Part shown: piece after piece, positions 38,401 through 50,735 of the stretch
How the letters are laid out: each line of letters starts with the position of its first letter
Numbering within the stretch: position 1 is the first letter of the stretch
Assembly: GCA_012064415.1 (NCBI GenBank)
Contig: SSNU01000110.1
Span: forward strand, 1 to 64,000
Direction of reading: 5' to 3'
Length of the DNA stretch: 64,000 nucleotides
Source: Gyrodactylus bullatarudis
Taxonomy: Eukaryota; Platyhelminthes; Monogenea; Gyrodactylidea; Gyrodactylidae
Notes under the pieces: generated by a model
What the model saw: only the letters and a program-made list of their open reading frames with translations
What the model was told of the DNA's origin: nothing
Databases searched by the model: none
Program-made: the position numbers and the translations under genes

Positions 38401-41400
38401 TTCATGTTGAAATGTGTACTTTTTATTATGGTAAAAGTCAAATGAGATAAGCATAATGTATTACTAGTGTATTTTATATGTTAAGAAAATACTCACTTCA
38501 CCACAGGCATTAATGATGTTATTATGTAATCGTTTGCCTTGTTGGCCGTTAATTCCAAATCCTTCATTATCGGCTCCATAACCGAAGCCTAAAGCATCAG
38601 TACCAAGGTCAAGACTAGCATCATCTGTACCCCAGCCAACACGACAAAGACCTATTTGTTCAAGAGGACTGACTTCATAGTAAAATCGACCGATGCCTTT
38701 GACTCCCTAAGAGAAAAAATATGATTTTGATTAATATTTATTGACTATCGCCAACTGAATTATCATTCAATACTTAAAAATCAACAAATAAATATTGACC
38801 TTAGCTATGTGAGGCAACTACATAAATACTACAATAGTTGAAATTAAAATCAGATACAAATGGAAAGTTTTTTTTCTTGCTTTCATTTAAACTATAATGC
38901 GAATGATGGTGTAGCATCAATCAAACAAGAAAAACCAAATTTTTGTTTCTCTATGAAATAGAAATACATCCTCTCATTATATGGATGATAATCTGAATTT
39001 TACAATTTCTTTCCAGAACTAGAAAAAAGAAGGAATAAAATACAAACAAAAAATACACATCATCCGATGGAATATTCTCGTATTGATGATTACACTAGGG
39101 GAAAATAGATTATTTATACAATAAAAAACCTCCAATTTCATTTGTAGTGAAGGAATAAACAAACGGAATTTTTTGGCTCATTCTCAGCAAATAAATCATG
39201 ATAAAAGTTCAAGGGAACATTGGTTATTACGATTAGGGCAATTGATTATAATTCTTCTATGAATTGAATGTCATAGATTGATCTTTGAAAGGGGAAAATA
39301 AACGAATAGTATGATTTTTTACATAAATTCATCAATATTAATCGATTTAAATTTTAATACACGATCAAATTAAGGAATGATGAAAAAGAATCATTAAATG
39401 ATGTATTCCCCAAATGAAAAAAAGACCATGAAAATAAATCATAAATGTCATTTTGTCCACGGAGTGGATGATTATTCACTTTGTTTTTGGAAGGCAGAGA
39501 AGAGATGAAAATATCAAAATTGCTATGCATACAGATGAAAGGAACAAGAAGGGAATTCCCTCATTGAATCAACAAAACAACAAGTCATTAGATGATGATG
39601 TTATCATAAATTTTGGCGAAAAAAACACAAACACACATCATACACTGTGTTTAGTCATTCTACTTTGAATTTTTAATCAAGCTTTGAATGAATAATTAGA
39701 AAATATAGTGAAGATGATCTAGGAGATGGGATACAACCGAATTTAAAAGATAGTCTATGGTTATTTAATCGATGTTGATGATTTTTGGATCGATTTGCAG
39801 ATAAAATTTCACTGTCAATTCGTAGTTTTACTCGTGAATCTTGTCTATTTGTATTTTGCATAGATTAATATACAAGATAAATGCATACAAGGATAATAAT
39901 AGTAGTATATAAGTAACCAAGTATAATGATTGTATGTGTACTATGTGTGTATTATATTTCTTGGTTATACTTTTGAAAAATAGTATCATCTTCAGAAATG
40001 AGTCATGCATTTTGTAAAAAATTAAATTCTATACTTTTATACACGAATTCAATATTAAAATCGAAAGTGTAAATGTTAAGGCGTATTAATTCGGATATAT
40101 TGCAAGTTTAAATGGTCTGAAAAAAACTTTTTTAATTAGGCTTAAAAAAGTAAAAATTGAACTTCTTATAAAATACTTTCAAGACTGAAATAGTTCTCAT
40201 TTGGTTAACCCTATTTAAAAGAACTATAATCCTGGATGTAAACGGGAATAAATTAAACGATGAATGTCTTTTAACCTTCATTAAAACCATATGCAGTAAA
40301 AAAATAACACTGAGATATGTAGGAAGGAAAATAATATATAATAAATTAGGTAAGGAATCATATACATAACTACTAGCTGTGGAAAGAGATGGAAACTTGA
40401 GGCTTAAGTTTACAGCTTTGAAATATATTTGCTTCTTTTAATGTATATGTAGTTCTGAGAAATGTTTTTCAGTTGGAGATAGTAAGACAGAGATGGAGGG
40501 GAGTAAAGGATGCAGATAGTGATAGTATTGAGGGAAATATACAAATCGAGAGAGACCAATTTATTAGGATTGATGCAGTGACTCATTGACTATTTGGTAA
40601 AAGAAGGGGAAAAAAGAAGCATACAAGTATTCCAGGAAAGAAACTATACAAAACTATATATTTTTTTGCACAGAAGAAGGGAAATGTGTGTAATGTTATA
40701 TAAGGATATTCTCTTTGGATAGACTCCCAATTTCTCTCCTTGTGTTCAATCAAATTAATTCAAAGAATAACTGAGAGAATGGAAATGGTATAGACTTATA
40801 TAGCCACTTATTTAAAAGAAGAAAATAAAACTATGCATGACTCAGGAAATGAATGAACGATAAAGAGGTAGAGAGAGGGTATTGTTATTCTCAAAATTTC
40901 GTTAATTGAAAAATTGATTTACATAGAGGAGAGGAAATGGGGAAAATCGATCGAAATTGTTAAGATAATGCATTATAAGTAGATTGATAGATAATTTTTT
41001 TCAAAATGAACTCTAATTCTCAAATCATAATTGATGTTAGTGAAAAATACTTACCTTATTTGCTCGAGCTCCATGCCAATTCATACCAAGTTTTGTTTGT
41101 ATAATCAAACCATCAGCAGAGATATCCATATGCTCACCGCAGTCGACTTTACTCATGCGCCAACCGACATTCTTATTTTCACACTGATTATTCATATCAG
41201 CCTTGGCAACAGGGGTCCAATAAGGATCTTGTGGTCGGAAGAAAAAGGGTTTATCACCAAAGTTGAAGAGTAGTCGAGAATTTCTCAATGAAGCAGCTGG
41301 AATAAATGGTTCTTCGCGCATTCTTGTAGGTATTGTGAAACCCCTAGGGAATACCTGTCCATTGATTGACCAAAATACACAGCATTTATCCAAATCTAGA

Positions 41401-44400
41401 TAACAGCCAATAACGTCTTCTTTTTTGACTGGTTTACCATAGTCAACTGATTGACCCCGGTTCATGGCTAAGCCAGAACCATTGTTATTTTTAGAGAACG
41501 AAGATTCATTGGATGCACCAAAAGAAAATCCACAAGAATCATTGCCAACGATGAGATCGGAATCGCTTGTTGACCAACCAACTCTAACCAAATCATCGTC
41601 AAGAACAGTAACCTCATAGTAGAAACCTCCTGGTGCCTTCACACCAGAATTAGCACGACATCCCTAAAATAGAAAAACATGGGTCAATTGAAAAATATAT
41701 TGATATGTTTGTTTTTACAAATATTTGGATAACTTGGATAGCGTAAGCTAGACTTATAGTCAACAATATGAAATGTCGCAACAGCAGTATGAGAAATGAA
41801 AACAAGAAAAGAACTAGATAGAAAAATATTCTTGTTGATACGATATAAAGTTTGACATGAAAGTATCAATTGTTTTTTCAATTTTTATTGAATTTGTATT
41901 TTTCTATGTCAAATTGTTGAATTTATTATTATTCATGCATAGAGAATAAATGCATACACCTACTACCAAGTTTAATATTATTTTGTATTTATTTCGACCA
42001 CCATAATAAAATTAATGTATTTATTAAGAGATGAGTAATATCAAGATCTATAAAATTTTCAACATACCTGCCATCCAGAATCCTTAAGCGCAGCAACATC
42101 AAGACCACTCTTGTCAACACCCAATCCTGTTGTTCTATCGAATAATGAAACTTTGAGACCTGGGCCAGGCAACTTGGGTCTGTCCATAACAAAAAGATCA
42201 AATGAAGTTTGATTAGGATTGCCGTTGTGACCAATAGCTGAATAGCGTTTGACTGCTGATTTGGCAAACTCATCAAAATGAACACCGTTTCCATTGGGAA
42301 GGGGAGAGTTGTTAGTTAGAATACCAGGAGATTGACTTGACATTGAAGGTTGATAGCCCATTTGGCTAGCATAGCCGTTACCATCTAAAGATTGGTCCTC
42401 TGCATTAGTTTCTTTCTTATTTTCTGTGTTTACATGTTATTTGTTGGAAGAGAAGGAAAAAGAAACGAGTTGGAAATTAAACTTTTGCTTAAACTACAAA
42501 ACACTTAGATTGACGACAATCATTGTTTTACGACGATAATTTGAGAACAATAAAATTTTCTTTTCTTGTAGAATCAAGAGAGAAGAAGAACATTACTCAT
42601 TCAACAAATAACATTAAAACGATTAAATATGATAAAGAGGATTAACTCACTATCTGGCTTCATAGTAAACCATCCTGAAATAAAATTAAAATAAGGTAAA
42701 TAGTGCACTTGTACAAGAAAAGTTTATTCAAGTTTTTTTGAGACTAAAAGAAGAAAATTAAAAATTTTCAACGAAAAAAATGTTCCAGAATTAGAAATAC
42801 AATTCATGTAATAAATGAAATTTTAGTTCAATTTTATAACATAAAGAATATACATTTAGATCTATATCTTTCCAAAAGTAATCTTTTCAGGACTTGTTTC
42901 AAACAGAAATCAAGATATTTGTATCATGCTTCTATTTGTTTACCCTCAGAGTTCGCAAGGCTCGTGCGCCAACTTATTTCATCCAAGTTTAACTTTTTTA
43001 TACTTAATTTAAGTACCGATAGAAGAAAAATTTTCTTCTTTAATTATTTCAAGATTTTTTCCTAAAGCTCACCAAATTCATCAGCTCCACGATTGTTAGG
43101 ATTCCTGCTAAATTTATTTAGTCCAGGTGGTCTTGTTCCAATCATTTGAGCATTGCCGTTGAAGCTTGATTGATGCATGCCATTTGCCACTTTGGGTAGG
43201 CCATTAACAGGGCTATCATCATGACTATAATCAGATGATTGATTAATATTACGCGTTGAATTCGGAGTGCTAGTTAACAGGGATTGATTGTGATGGGCAG
43301 GATTCATAAAGTGATACCTTCTTGTACCGAATGTTGGTAGCAAACTTGGTTTTCTCGGTTGCTGAGATAATCTATCAAATATTGAAAAATTAAAATTTTA
43401 AATAGCTAAGCCAAAAATAAGGGAAATTTACCTGAAGAAGCGATGACGATCTTTGCATGTGTTGAGCAGACGCTTTGCCAGTTGTTCATTGGTACATTCA
43501 AATACATAATTCTTCTCCATAGTTTGTTGGGTTTCAGAATTAACGGTTCTCACGTTGGCAGTAAAATTATTTCCCTTGTAGCCAAGACGGATGATACTAG
43601 GCCATGGATGTCGGCGCATAACTACGCGGTTCTCATAAATCACAAGTCCAGAATGATTCACTCCAACACTAGCATCTTTCCCTTGCAACTAGAATATTAA
43701 GAGATTAATATATTAGTGTTTAATTTTTAAAAAATGACTAATTAACACATTTTCTCATAAAGAATTCATCACATGTTTAAAATAACACTCAAGTACTTAA
43801 TATATCTAAGAAATAAATGTTGGATTTTGCATTCTCCCTGGATAATAATTTTAAGAATAGGAAAATCAATACAAAATCTATACTCCCAGAATGGAAGAAA
43901 AGAAGAAGAGCAAATGACAAAACGAGAAGGAATAAAATACTTGAATCTGTTCATGCTAATGAATGAGTCATTGAAACAAACTATTTCATCAGAGGGAAAA
44001 ATAAAAATTTATTACTAACTTTCACCTTATGCATATCGAGACCATAAAAAGCTAGTTTTCGGGCATTTTCCAAGAAGTTACGATCAGCTTCCTCGGGTGC
44101 CTGGCCACTAAAAAATGAATCAATTTCAAAGGAAGGATATGCATTTTAAAAATATTACATACCGATTATTTTTATGAAATGCAACTATTTGTGTCATCAT
44201 TTCGGGTGTTTGTAAATGTTGAGGAGCGAAAGGATGATCTTTAATATATTGTATTCCAATATGATCTCTAGGATTATGATCGCCAGCTTCAGATTGAACA
44301 ATATAACCTCCAAGCATTGAATAAACATAGAATGAGCATGGCAATCTGAATTTAGATAAATTTATTATTTTGGCAAACAAATAAGATTTTTAAAGCTTAC

Positions 44401-45229
44401 TGTCCAGATACAATATCCTGCCGTACTTGAAGGCATAAGTAATATCGAGTAATGTATTCTTTTATATTTTCCATGTCAAATGGGTAATATCTAACTTGAA
44501 ACTCAAACATCCAATCCCGTTCTGAAATTTGGAAATTCAAAATTTTACTCATAAAATAAATACTTAATTCGAGTCAAGCTTACTATTTATGAGCTGTTTT
44601 ATAATAGGTTTGTTCATTTTGAGCCAAAACTAGAAAAAATTAAAATAGTTGGAACAAAGTAAACAAGAAAGATAATCTAATTATATGACAAACCCAATTA
44701 TTTCTCTTGTCACGATAAGTAATTCCGAAAAATTGTACTTCAGATAATTGGAGAAAAGCACATATTGCATCAAATAATTGTTGACCGATAGCATTCTTCT
44801 ATAAATTAGAAATTGGTAATTTAAGGATGTTTTAGAAAAGTTTTTACATACGTTGATACTGAAAACTTGTTCGGTACCGTCCAACATAATCACAGTAGAG
44901 TCGATCATTTTCTTAAATCCGAAATTCCACTTTCCTGTATTAGAATTATTTAAAGTATTGCCTGGTCTCATTGTGTCTGATCCCAAGAAACCGTTATTGC
45001 TACAATTATCTCCATGATTAGAACCGTTTAAGCCAGGATAGCGTGTTTCATTGTTTAAACTATTCATAGTACCATTCAATCTACGGAGGCTCATATAGTA
45101 TTCTTTTTTAGGTTGATTGTCAACATATTCAAAACTACCGTTCTCAAATTTATTCATAACATGATTGTCAAGATGATGAACATCAAGAGAATCCATTGTT
45201 GAGTCTATATCTGATTGACAATGGGGCAT
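35434..45229 (-). CDS. FERM + two SPRY domain protein (protein 4.1-like)
   Basis: Nineteen minus-strand exons: 45229-44852, 44798-44694, 44629-44584, 44521-44401, 44345-44163, 44107-44026, 43688-43432, 43371-43073, 42674-42651, 42423-42068, 41663-41055, 38706-38497, 38004-37789, 37495-37427, 37302-37234, 36998-36960, 36867-36550, 35886-35596, 35535-35434. They sum to 3774 nt, in frame, 1257 residues. A FERM domain at about 105-390 has 4.1-type words ([43 protein letters not shown]). Two SPRY domains follow at about 575-770 and 775-955; both contain W-x-G-x-RAN-x-GVK...FYYEV and ...VIGC-x-LD, and they resemble the SPRY of DDX1. The end ([20 protein letters not shown]) weakly recalls the 4.1 C-terminal domain. 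FERM/4.1 proteins tether membrane proteins to cortical actin; the SPRY pair would add protein binding. No membrane span. Alternative: two adjacent genes. Confidence 0.75.
42651..42674 (-). other. 24-nt micro-exon linking FERM and SPRY parts
   Basis: Flanked by TTTCAG on its 5' side and GTGAGT on its 3' side (minus strand). It adds GWFTMKPD in phase 1-1 and is the bridge that keeps the FERM exons in frame with the SPRY exons. Confidence 0.65.
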
Positions 45230-45447
45230 GGATTTCTTTTAGAATATTAACTGCAACCTGGATTGATTTTATTCAAATTTTATCATTAAACACATAATCA
45301 ATAGCAATAAGTACTCTTGGATGTTATTTTTCTAGCAAAGATGATTTCAAAGTAAGTTAGAACCTGTCATTTAAAACAAGTTTTAATAGGTAATAAGTGT
45401 TTGGTGTTTTAAATTATTCAACGAATTGAACAGAAATCTTCGTAAAA
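45230..45447. promoter_or_regulatory. Shared upstream region of FERM-SPRY gene and PSMB5
   Basis: 218 bp between divergent start codons, the tightest such pair in the window. No defined box recognised. Confidence 0.35.
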
Positions 45448-46295
45448 ATGGCATTAGCTTCAATCTGCTCTCTACAACCTTTAGACAGAAAAAATATTCT
45501 CGATGATTGTGATGAAATTGACATGGTACCAACCACTCCTTTTTCAGAATTAAATATTTCTACAACTTCTAAGCAAATCAAGCACATTCAACCTATTAAA
45601 AATGGTGTTAGATGTCAAGGGTTTGATATTCACTTTGAACATGGTACAACTACATTGGCCTTCAAATTCAAAGGTGGAATAATTGTTGCTACTGATTCAA
45701 GAGCTTCTGCTGGCTCTTACATTGCTTCTTCAATTGTTGAAAAAGTACTTCGTATTAATAAGTACATGCTTGGTACTATGGCTGGTGGTGCTGCCGATTG
45801 CCAGTACTGGGAAAGAGTTCTTTCAAAAGAGTGTCGTTTATTCGAATTACGTAATCGACATAGAATTTCTGTTGCTGCTGCATCTAAAATGTTATCTAAT
45901 ATGGTTTATCCATACAGAGGAATGGGATTGAGCATGGGTGTAATGGTTGCTGGTTATGATACTCAAGGACCTGACTTGTATTATATTGATAATGATGGTC
46001 TACGATTGAAGGGAGATCTGTTCTCAGTTGGATCAGGTAGTACTTATGCTCTTGGAGTTCTCGATACAACTTATAAATACGATTTTAGTGATGAAGAGGC
46101 TTGCGAGCTTGGTAAAAAGGCTATATCCTCTGCTACATTTAGAGATGGTGCTTCTGGAGGCTTCGTAAACCGTAAGTGCTTTTAATAACCTTTTTAGTTT
46201 ATCACATTACTGAAGCCGGTTGGGATCACAAGGGAAGATTTGATGTTACTGAACTATACTTTAAATACAAAAACATTAAACCTCTGGACTCATAA
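45448..46295 (+). CDS. PSMB5: Proteasome subunit beta type-5 (beta5, chymotrypsin-like)
   Basis: Two exons: 45448-46171 and 46198-46295, 822 nt in frame, 273 residues. Beta5 is the chymotrypsin-like protease of the 20S proteasome. It is made as a precursor; the pro-peptide ends in EHG and the mature chain starts at Thr67 (TTTLAFKF), the N-terminal nucleophile. Asp83 (TDSRAS) and Lys99 (EKVLRI) occupy the positions of catalytic Asp17 and Lys33. Other family words: [44 protein letters not shown]. The last exon supplies LYHITEAGW (family: LYHVREDGW). Intron 1 is only 26 nt. AATAAA follows the stop at 46308. Confidence 0.97.
46172..46197 (+). other. 26-nt intron in PSMB5
   Basis: GTAAGTG...CTTTTTAG. 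Removal joins GGFVN to LYHITEAGW, restoring the conserved beta5 C-terminal strand; without it the frame stops after NRKCF. Confidence 0.9.
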
Positions 46296-46400
46296 TATTC
46301 CATTTCAAATAAATTTTTTTTCATAAATCATTTTAACTTTTGAAAACTTTCACTCTATTACTTAACTATTAAGATTTTATGATTATTTTCCCTTTTATAC

Positions 46401-46406
46401 TTTCAG
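46401..46406 (+). promoter_or_regulatory. Splice-acceptor-like site before MPPE1
   Basis: CCTTTTATACTTTCAG stands 15 bases before the MPPE1 start, 105 bp after PSMB5's stop, with no donor visible between. It could be a trans-splice acceptor or the end of a 5' UTR intron. Confidence 0.4.
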
Positions 46407-46421
46407 CTCAGCCTCGAGCTG

Positions 46422-47874
46422 ATGCGACTTGCTGTTAAGAGACTATTCACAAAGAAAATTATGAAAAGTGTATTTTCCTTAATACTGTGCGGAATTCTTT
46501 TGATATTTTTCAATGAAGTTATTCTCTACAAAATTATTGTCCTCAAATGTACATGGCCTTCCTTAGGAGTTAAAAACTTGGATCACTATCATACCCTAAA
46601 GGATGATCCAAACCGACCGAATGATGCAGTCAAGGTGATAATAATATCCGATCCTCACATTGTTATGAATGACCCTTCTTATATTCACTATTTCCAGTGA
46701 GTTGTTTTTTAAATAATCAATTGTAGTTAATTAACCAAAGAAAGCTTTTTTCGTTATACTAAATATTTTCTATCAACTTTTTAGTGAATTAAACATGGAG
46801 AAAACTTTCAAAGCCCTATTGTTTATCCACAGGCCTGATGCTGTTTTTATTCTTGGAGACCTTATGGATTCAGGCTATAAGCTTAGCATTGCCCAGTATG
46901 AGGAATACATCGCCAAGTTTAAAAAGTCCTTTTCCTACGACTCAAATGATAATAAAGAGCCAATAATCAAGCTAATAATGGGTAATCATGATGTAGGATT
47001 CTTGGATCAGCATGATGCGGCAATACTCAAAACTTACAAAAGACACTTTTATAAGTCTGTACGGGCTGAGGATAATCGAATTTTCTCCTATAAAGGAATA
47101 CATTTCGTTCTTCTCAATAGTTTAACTCTTAGAGATGATTGTGAACAGTGTCGTAAGAGTTTTAAAGAACTCAAAGAAATAAGTAAAACCTTTAAATGTC
47201 TTCGAGGAGATATCTTAGAATCAAATTTGGATTGTCAGATAGATGAAAATCTCTCAAGGGATTCCTTGAACAGGCGAAATTATGACACCGATAGTGAAAT
47301 CATTCAAGAAGGTCACTATTCTAGACCGATAGTCCTTCAGCATTTGCCATTATATCGAAAATCCAATGAGGAATGCTCATTTGACGATTCCAAGTCTTTT
47401 TCTAACAAGGAATTAACCCAAGGTATAGATTGTTTATCTCAAAAATCCTCAAACTTGGTGAGTATTAAACTTGATCAAATTAATCTATATATTAATTAGA
47501 ATTATCTCTGTAAGATTCTTGCAGAACTTGAACCTCGTCTTATATTTTCTGGCCATACGCATCATTTATGCAGGCGAAATTTGTCCATTTCAAGTCAAAA
47601 AGAATTTGCTATTGAACATGGCCTATCTTCCTTCTCAACTCGGAATTCGCCAAACCCCTCATTTGTCTTGATGCGTGTCACTCCAAGCAACTATGAGATC
47701 AGTCATTGTTCCACACCCTCGCAGTTTGTTCTCATTTATACTTATTTTATTGGTGTTGTACTCATATTGTTGAATCATTTTGATGTTTGCTACAAGATTT
47801 CGAAACTTATCCAAACTAGATGGCGTAAAAGATCCTTTAATATTTTGAATTCTTATCAATTTGACAACCATTAA
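46422..47874 (+). CDS. MPPE1: Metallophosphoesterase 1 (PGAP5), GPI-anchor remodelling
   Basis: Three exons: 46422-46696, 46785-47457 and 47500-47874, 1323 nt in frame, 440 residues (human 396). MPPE1/PGAP5 removes ethanolamine phosphate from mannose 2 of GPI anchors and helps GPI proteins leave the ER. A signal anchor lies at about 15-36, and a second membrane helix near the C-terminus (FVLIYTYFIGVVLILL). The five metallophosphoesterase blocks are present: SDPH (D-x-H), GDLMDSG (GDxxDxG), MGNHD, QHLPLYR and SGHTHH. The C-terminus lacks an obvious KxKxx-type signal. Translation start is uncertain: CTC AGC CTC GAG CTG before the ATG is also in frame. Confidence 0.88.
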
Positions 47875-48040
47875 TTATTCACATTGACATTGTTACTGAA
47901 TTTTATTTTTTTTTGAATATTTGAGATTAAATCAAGATTTTCATTGTAATAAAAGAATTATTAAAATAAATACATTCATTTTTCTATACTCACTGTTGTA
48001 CTGTATTTTCGATCAATCAATAAATAACCCATGTTGAAAA

Positions 48041-48045
48041 TTTAG
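48041..48045 (+). promoter_or_regulatory. Splice-acceptor-like site at the GPALPP1 5' end
   Basis: TTTAG directly before the first coding base at 48046. The codon in frame just upstream is TAG, so coding must start by splicing into this site. No upstream exon with an ATG and a donor was found between the MPPE1 stop and here. Confidence 0.5.
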
Positions 48046-50467
48046 GCTGAGAAAAACAATGACGATAATAAATACAGACCTTCATATGAGCCAGATGCTA
48101 TAGCACCTCTGACAGGTATTGGTCCAGTTTTACCAATTCATTTGATGAAGTCCAATGATTTTGGCGAGGAGAAAGAATATGTTGATCCTAGTGTAATAGG
48201 ACCAATGATACCTGGTCAAGAGCTTATCGAAGAGTTAAGGCATTTCAGAGAAGAAACTAAAAATGTGGTAAATTATCAAAAAACATTTAAATGTAAATAT
48301 GCAATGAATAAAATAATTTTAATGATAGAGGTTCAAGAAAGATTTGAATGATGGTAAACTCGAAAGAGAAGCATGGATGACAGAGGCTATGCCCGTGACT
48401 AATAAAGAAGCAGAGGCATTGAAGCCACGTAAATTCAGAAGTAATCTAGCCAGTACAAGTGGATCTTTGCCCATTGATCACTCATGGTTCAACACTCCAG
48501 GAGAAGACGGCAAAGCAAAGAATCAAGAAATAGAAAGAGATCAAGTAATTATTTTTGCAAGCTTTTTTCAAAGAATAATTTCAGTTTTATAATTTGTTTA
48601 GAAAATGGAAATGATCAAGAAACGTCAAGAATATCAGAGAGAGCAAGAAAAGAATAATGAGATCTCTGACCTGGTCAAACTTCATAATGTAAGTTAATGC
48701 TATATTGCAAAATAATTTACATAATTATCATTACCTTTGCATTCTCTAGAAACAAATGGGACGTCCAGAAAAAAGCCTTTTAGAACTACATCGAACAGGA
48801 GAGAGTAAACCTTTAGGGCCTCAGTTACCCCCACAGTTTGTTATGAATAAAGATCCTATTGCTAACTCAATGGATCAGATCCAAAGGGAAGAAGTCATCG
48901 TTGAAAATTCTGATGACGATTCTATCCCTGATATTCAGTTAGTTCCCTCTTCAGACAAAAATATTATCAGCAAAATCCTCATGCCAAAATCTGTAAGAGA
49001 TTTAATTTTTTCGCTTATTCCCCCAAATAAAGTATTTTTTTAAAATATGAGATTCAAAAAATAGTTTTTATCATTAAACAGATGAGAAAATGTTTCATCA
49101 AATACTCAATGTAATGCTATAAAATCTTTCGATAATCATAAATTATGATTCATAATTAATCCCAAATAACAAAAGTGATGAGAGAAAGCTGATACATTGT
49201 TTATTCAGGCCAAAGTAGTTAAAGGGAAGATTTATGATTTTAAGAACACTTGGAACCGGTCTAGCGAAAGCCAGTGATGTTATTTTACAGACTTTGTTGT
49301 TAATCGGTATCATAAGAATCTATAAATAATTTCTTTCTGTTCAACTAACCTATTGAAGCTCTACAGATATTGGGATTAAATTAAAAATAAATTTCTATTC
49401 TAGGGTCAAAATTTTGATCTATTGGATGATTTTCTTGAAGAAAAATGTGTACAAAAACAAGAGAAATCTCGTAAAAGGTCTTCATCTTCAACTTCATCGT
49501 CATCTTCCTCTTCATCAGAGGAGGAAAAGAAAAAAAGCAAGAAGAAATCTGGTAGAAAAAAATTCTCAAAGAAGAAATCTAAAAAAGTGAGTAGTGGAAT
49601 TTTCTTGAACGCAAGAATTTTATGTCATTAATTAATTTTGATAAGATGATTAATCTTGATAGTTTACCCTTCATCTCCTAAATTTTTTTTCATCTCACAA
49701 ATTAGAAAATTTGTAACCTTGCCAAAATAATTACCCTAATTCCGAATCTGAATTCTTTTTTGAAAGCCGATTTATCATTCAAATGATAATGTATATGTTG
49801 AAATAGGCTTTTTTCGCATCTAGTAAAACTAGTTACCTTCAAAACTATGATAGATAACGAGGAGGAAATTGCATACTTAAAATCTAAAGCTATTGTTTCT
49901 CTGATTGAAAGTCAAAAAATAGGTTTTTTTATACAATTTTTTCAATATTTGACTACTTTTTCAAAAAAATCCCCTTTAATTAATAAAAAGCTATCCTTAT
50001 GATACATATTTTTTAGCTGAATAACTTTCCTTTCTAATGAGAGACAATAAAGGATAAATTTCCGTTTTAAGCTGTTCTATTGATGCTAAAATAAAATATT
50101 TTAATAGAAGAGCAAAAAGTCAAAAAAGAAAAAGAGTCGAAAATCTTCATCGAGCTCATCTAGTTCAGAATCTGAAGATGACAAGAAAAAGAAGAAAAAA
50201 GACAAGAAGGCAAGGAAAGTGGCTGTACGCAAATTAGAACCTCTCAATATGGAAAATATGTTTGATAGAAAAAGAGACTTTGATAACGGCGAATGTCCAT
50301 GGCAGAAACAAGACCAACCAGAGTATGTAGTTGGTACGAGAATGACATTCAATCGGGATAAAGAAATGAAAACAAGACTTATGGATTCAAATACAAAAAA
50401 ACAAATGATTGCAAGATCTCAAAACTTTGGTAGCAAATTTGGTCACGGTTCTTCACAGTTTCTATGA
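48046..50467 (+). CDS. GPALPP1: GPALPP1-like protein (DUF3752), 5' start unresolved
   Basis: Exons 48046-48267, 48329-48544, 48602-48688, 48750-48992, 49404-49586 and 50108-50467, 1311 nt in frame, 437 codons including the stop. Function of the family is poorly known; it is nuclear. Matches to human GPALPP1: a GPALPP-like motif (GIGPVLP), IGPM near residue 45, KLEREAWMTE...LKPRKF (human PIVRESWMTE...LGPRTF), SWFNTPGEDGKAK, and a C-terminal block MTFNRDKEMK...SKFGHGSSQFL (human PFDRDKDLK...RFSHGKGNMFL). Exons 5-6 insert a Ser-rich and Lys-rich tract (about 330-400), which is unlike the human protein and recalls splicing-factor tails. Coding runs upstream to the splice acceptor without an AUG; the first internal in-frame AUG is at 48148, after clearly coding sequence. 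Confidence 0.8.
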
Positions 50468-50575
50468 AGATATTTTTAAAATTATTTCTGTACATGAAAA
50501 TAAATAATTTTTCCAGATCAAATCTACTTGAAAGTAAACTGATCATGAAAATTTATGAGTAATAATTTTCTTTTT

Positions 50576-50581
50576 TTTCAG
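50576..50581 (+). promoter_or_regulatory. Splice-acceptor-like site before INPP1
   Basis: A long pyrimidine tract ending TTTTTTTTCAG at 50581, 114 bp after the GPALPP1 stop and 155 bp before the INPP1 start. No obvious cis donor lies between. Confidence 0.35.
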
Positions 50582-50735
50582 ATAATATCGATTCTTTCTT
50601 GATTGTATAGTATAAAAGCCGAGTCAAGAACTTTTCATTGGCTTCAATGAGTCTTCATTGAGCAAAGTACATCTTCAAATATTCTCTAGAAAAATTAATC
50701 ATCTCTCTCATAGAAATACTAGATTTACAATTAAA

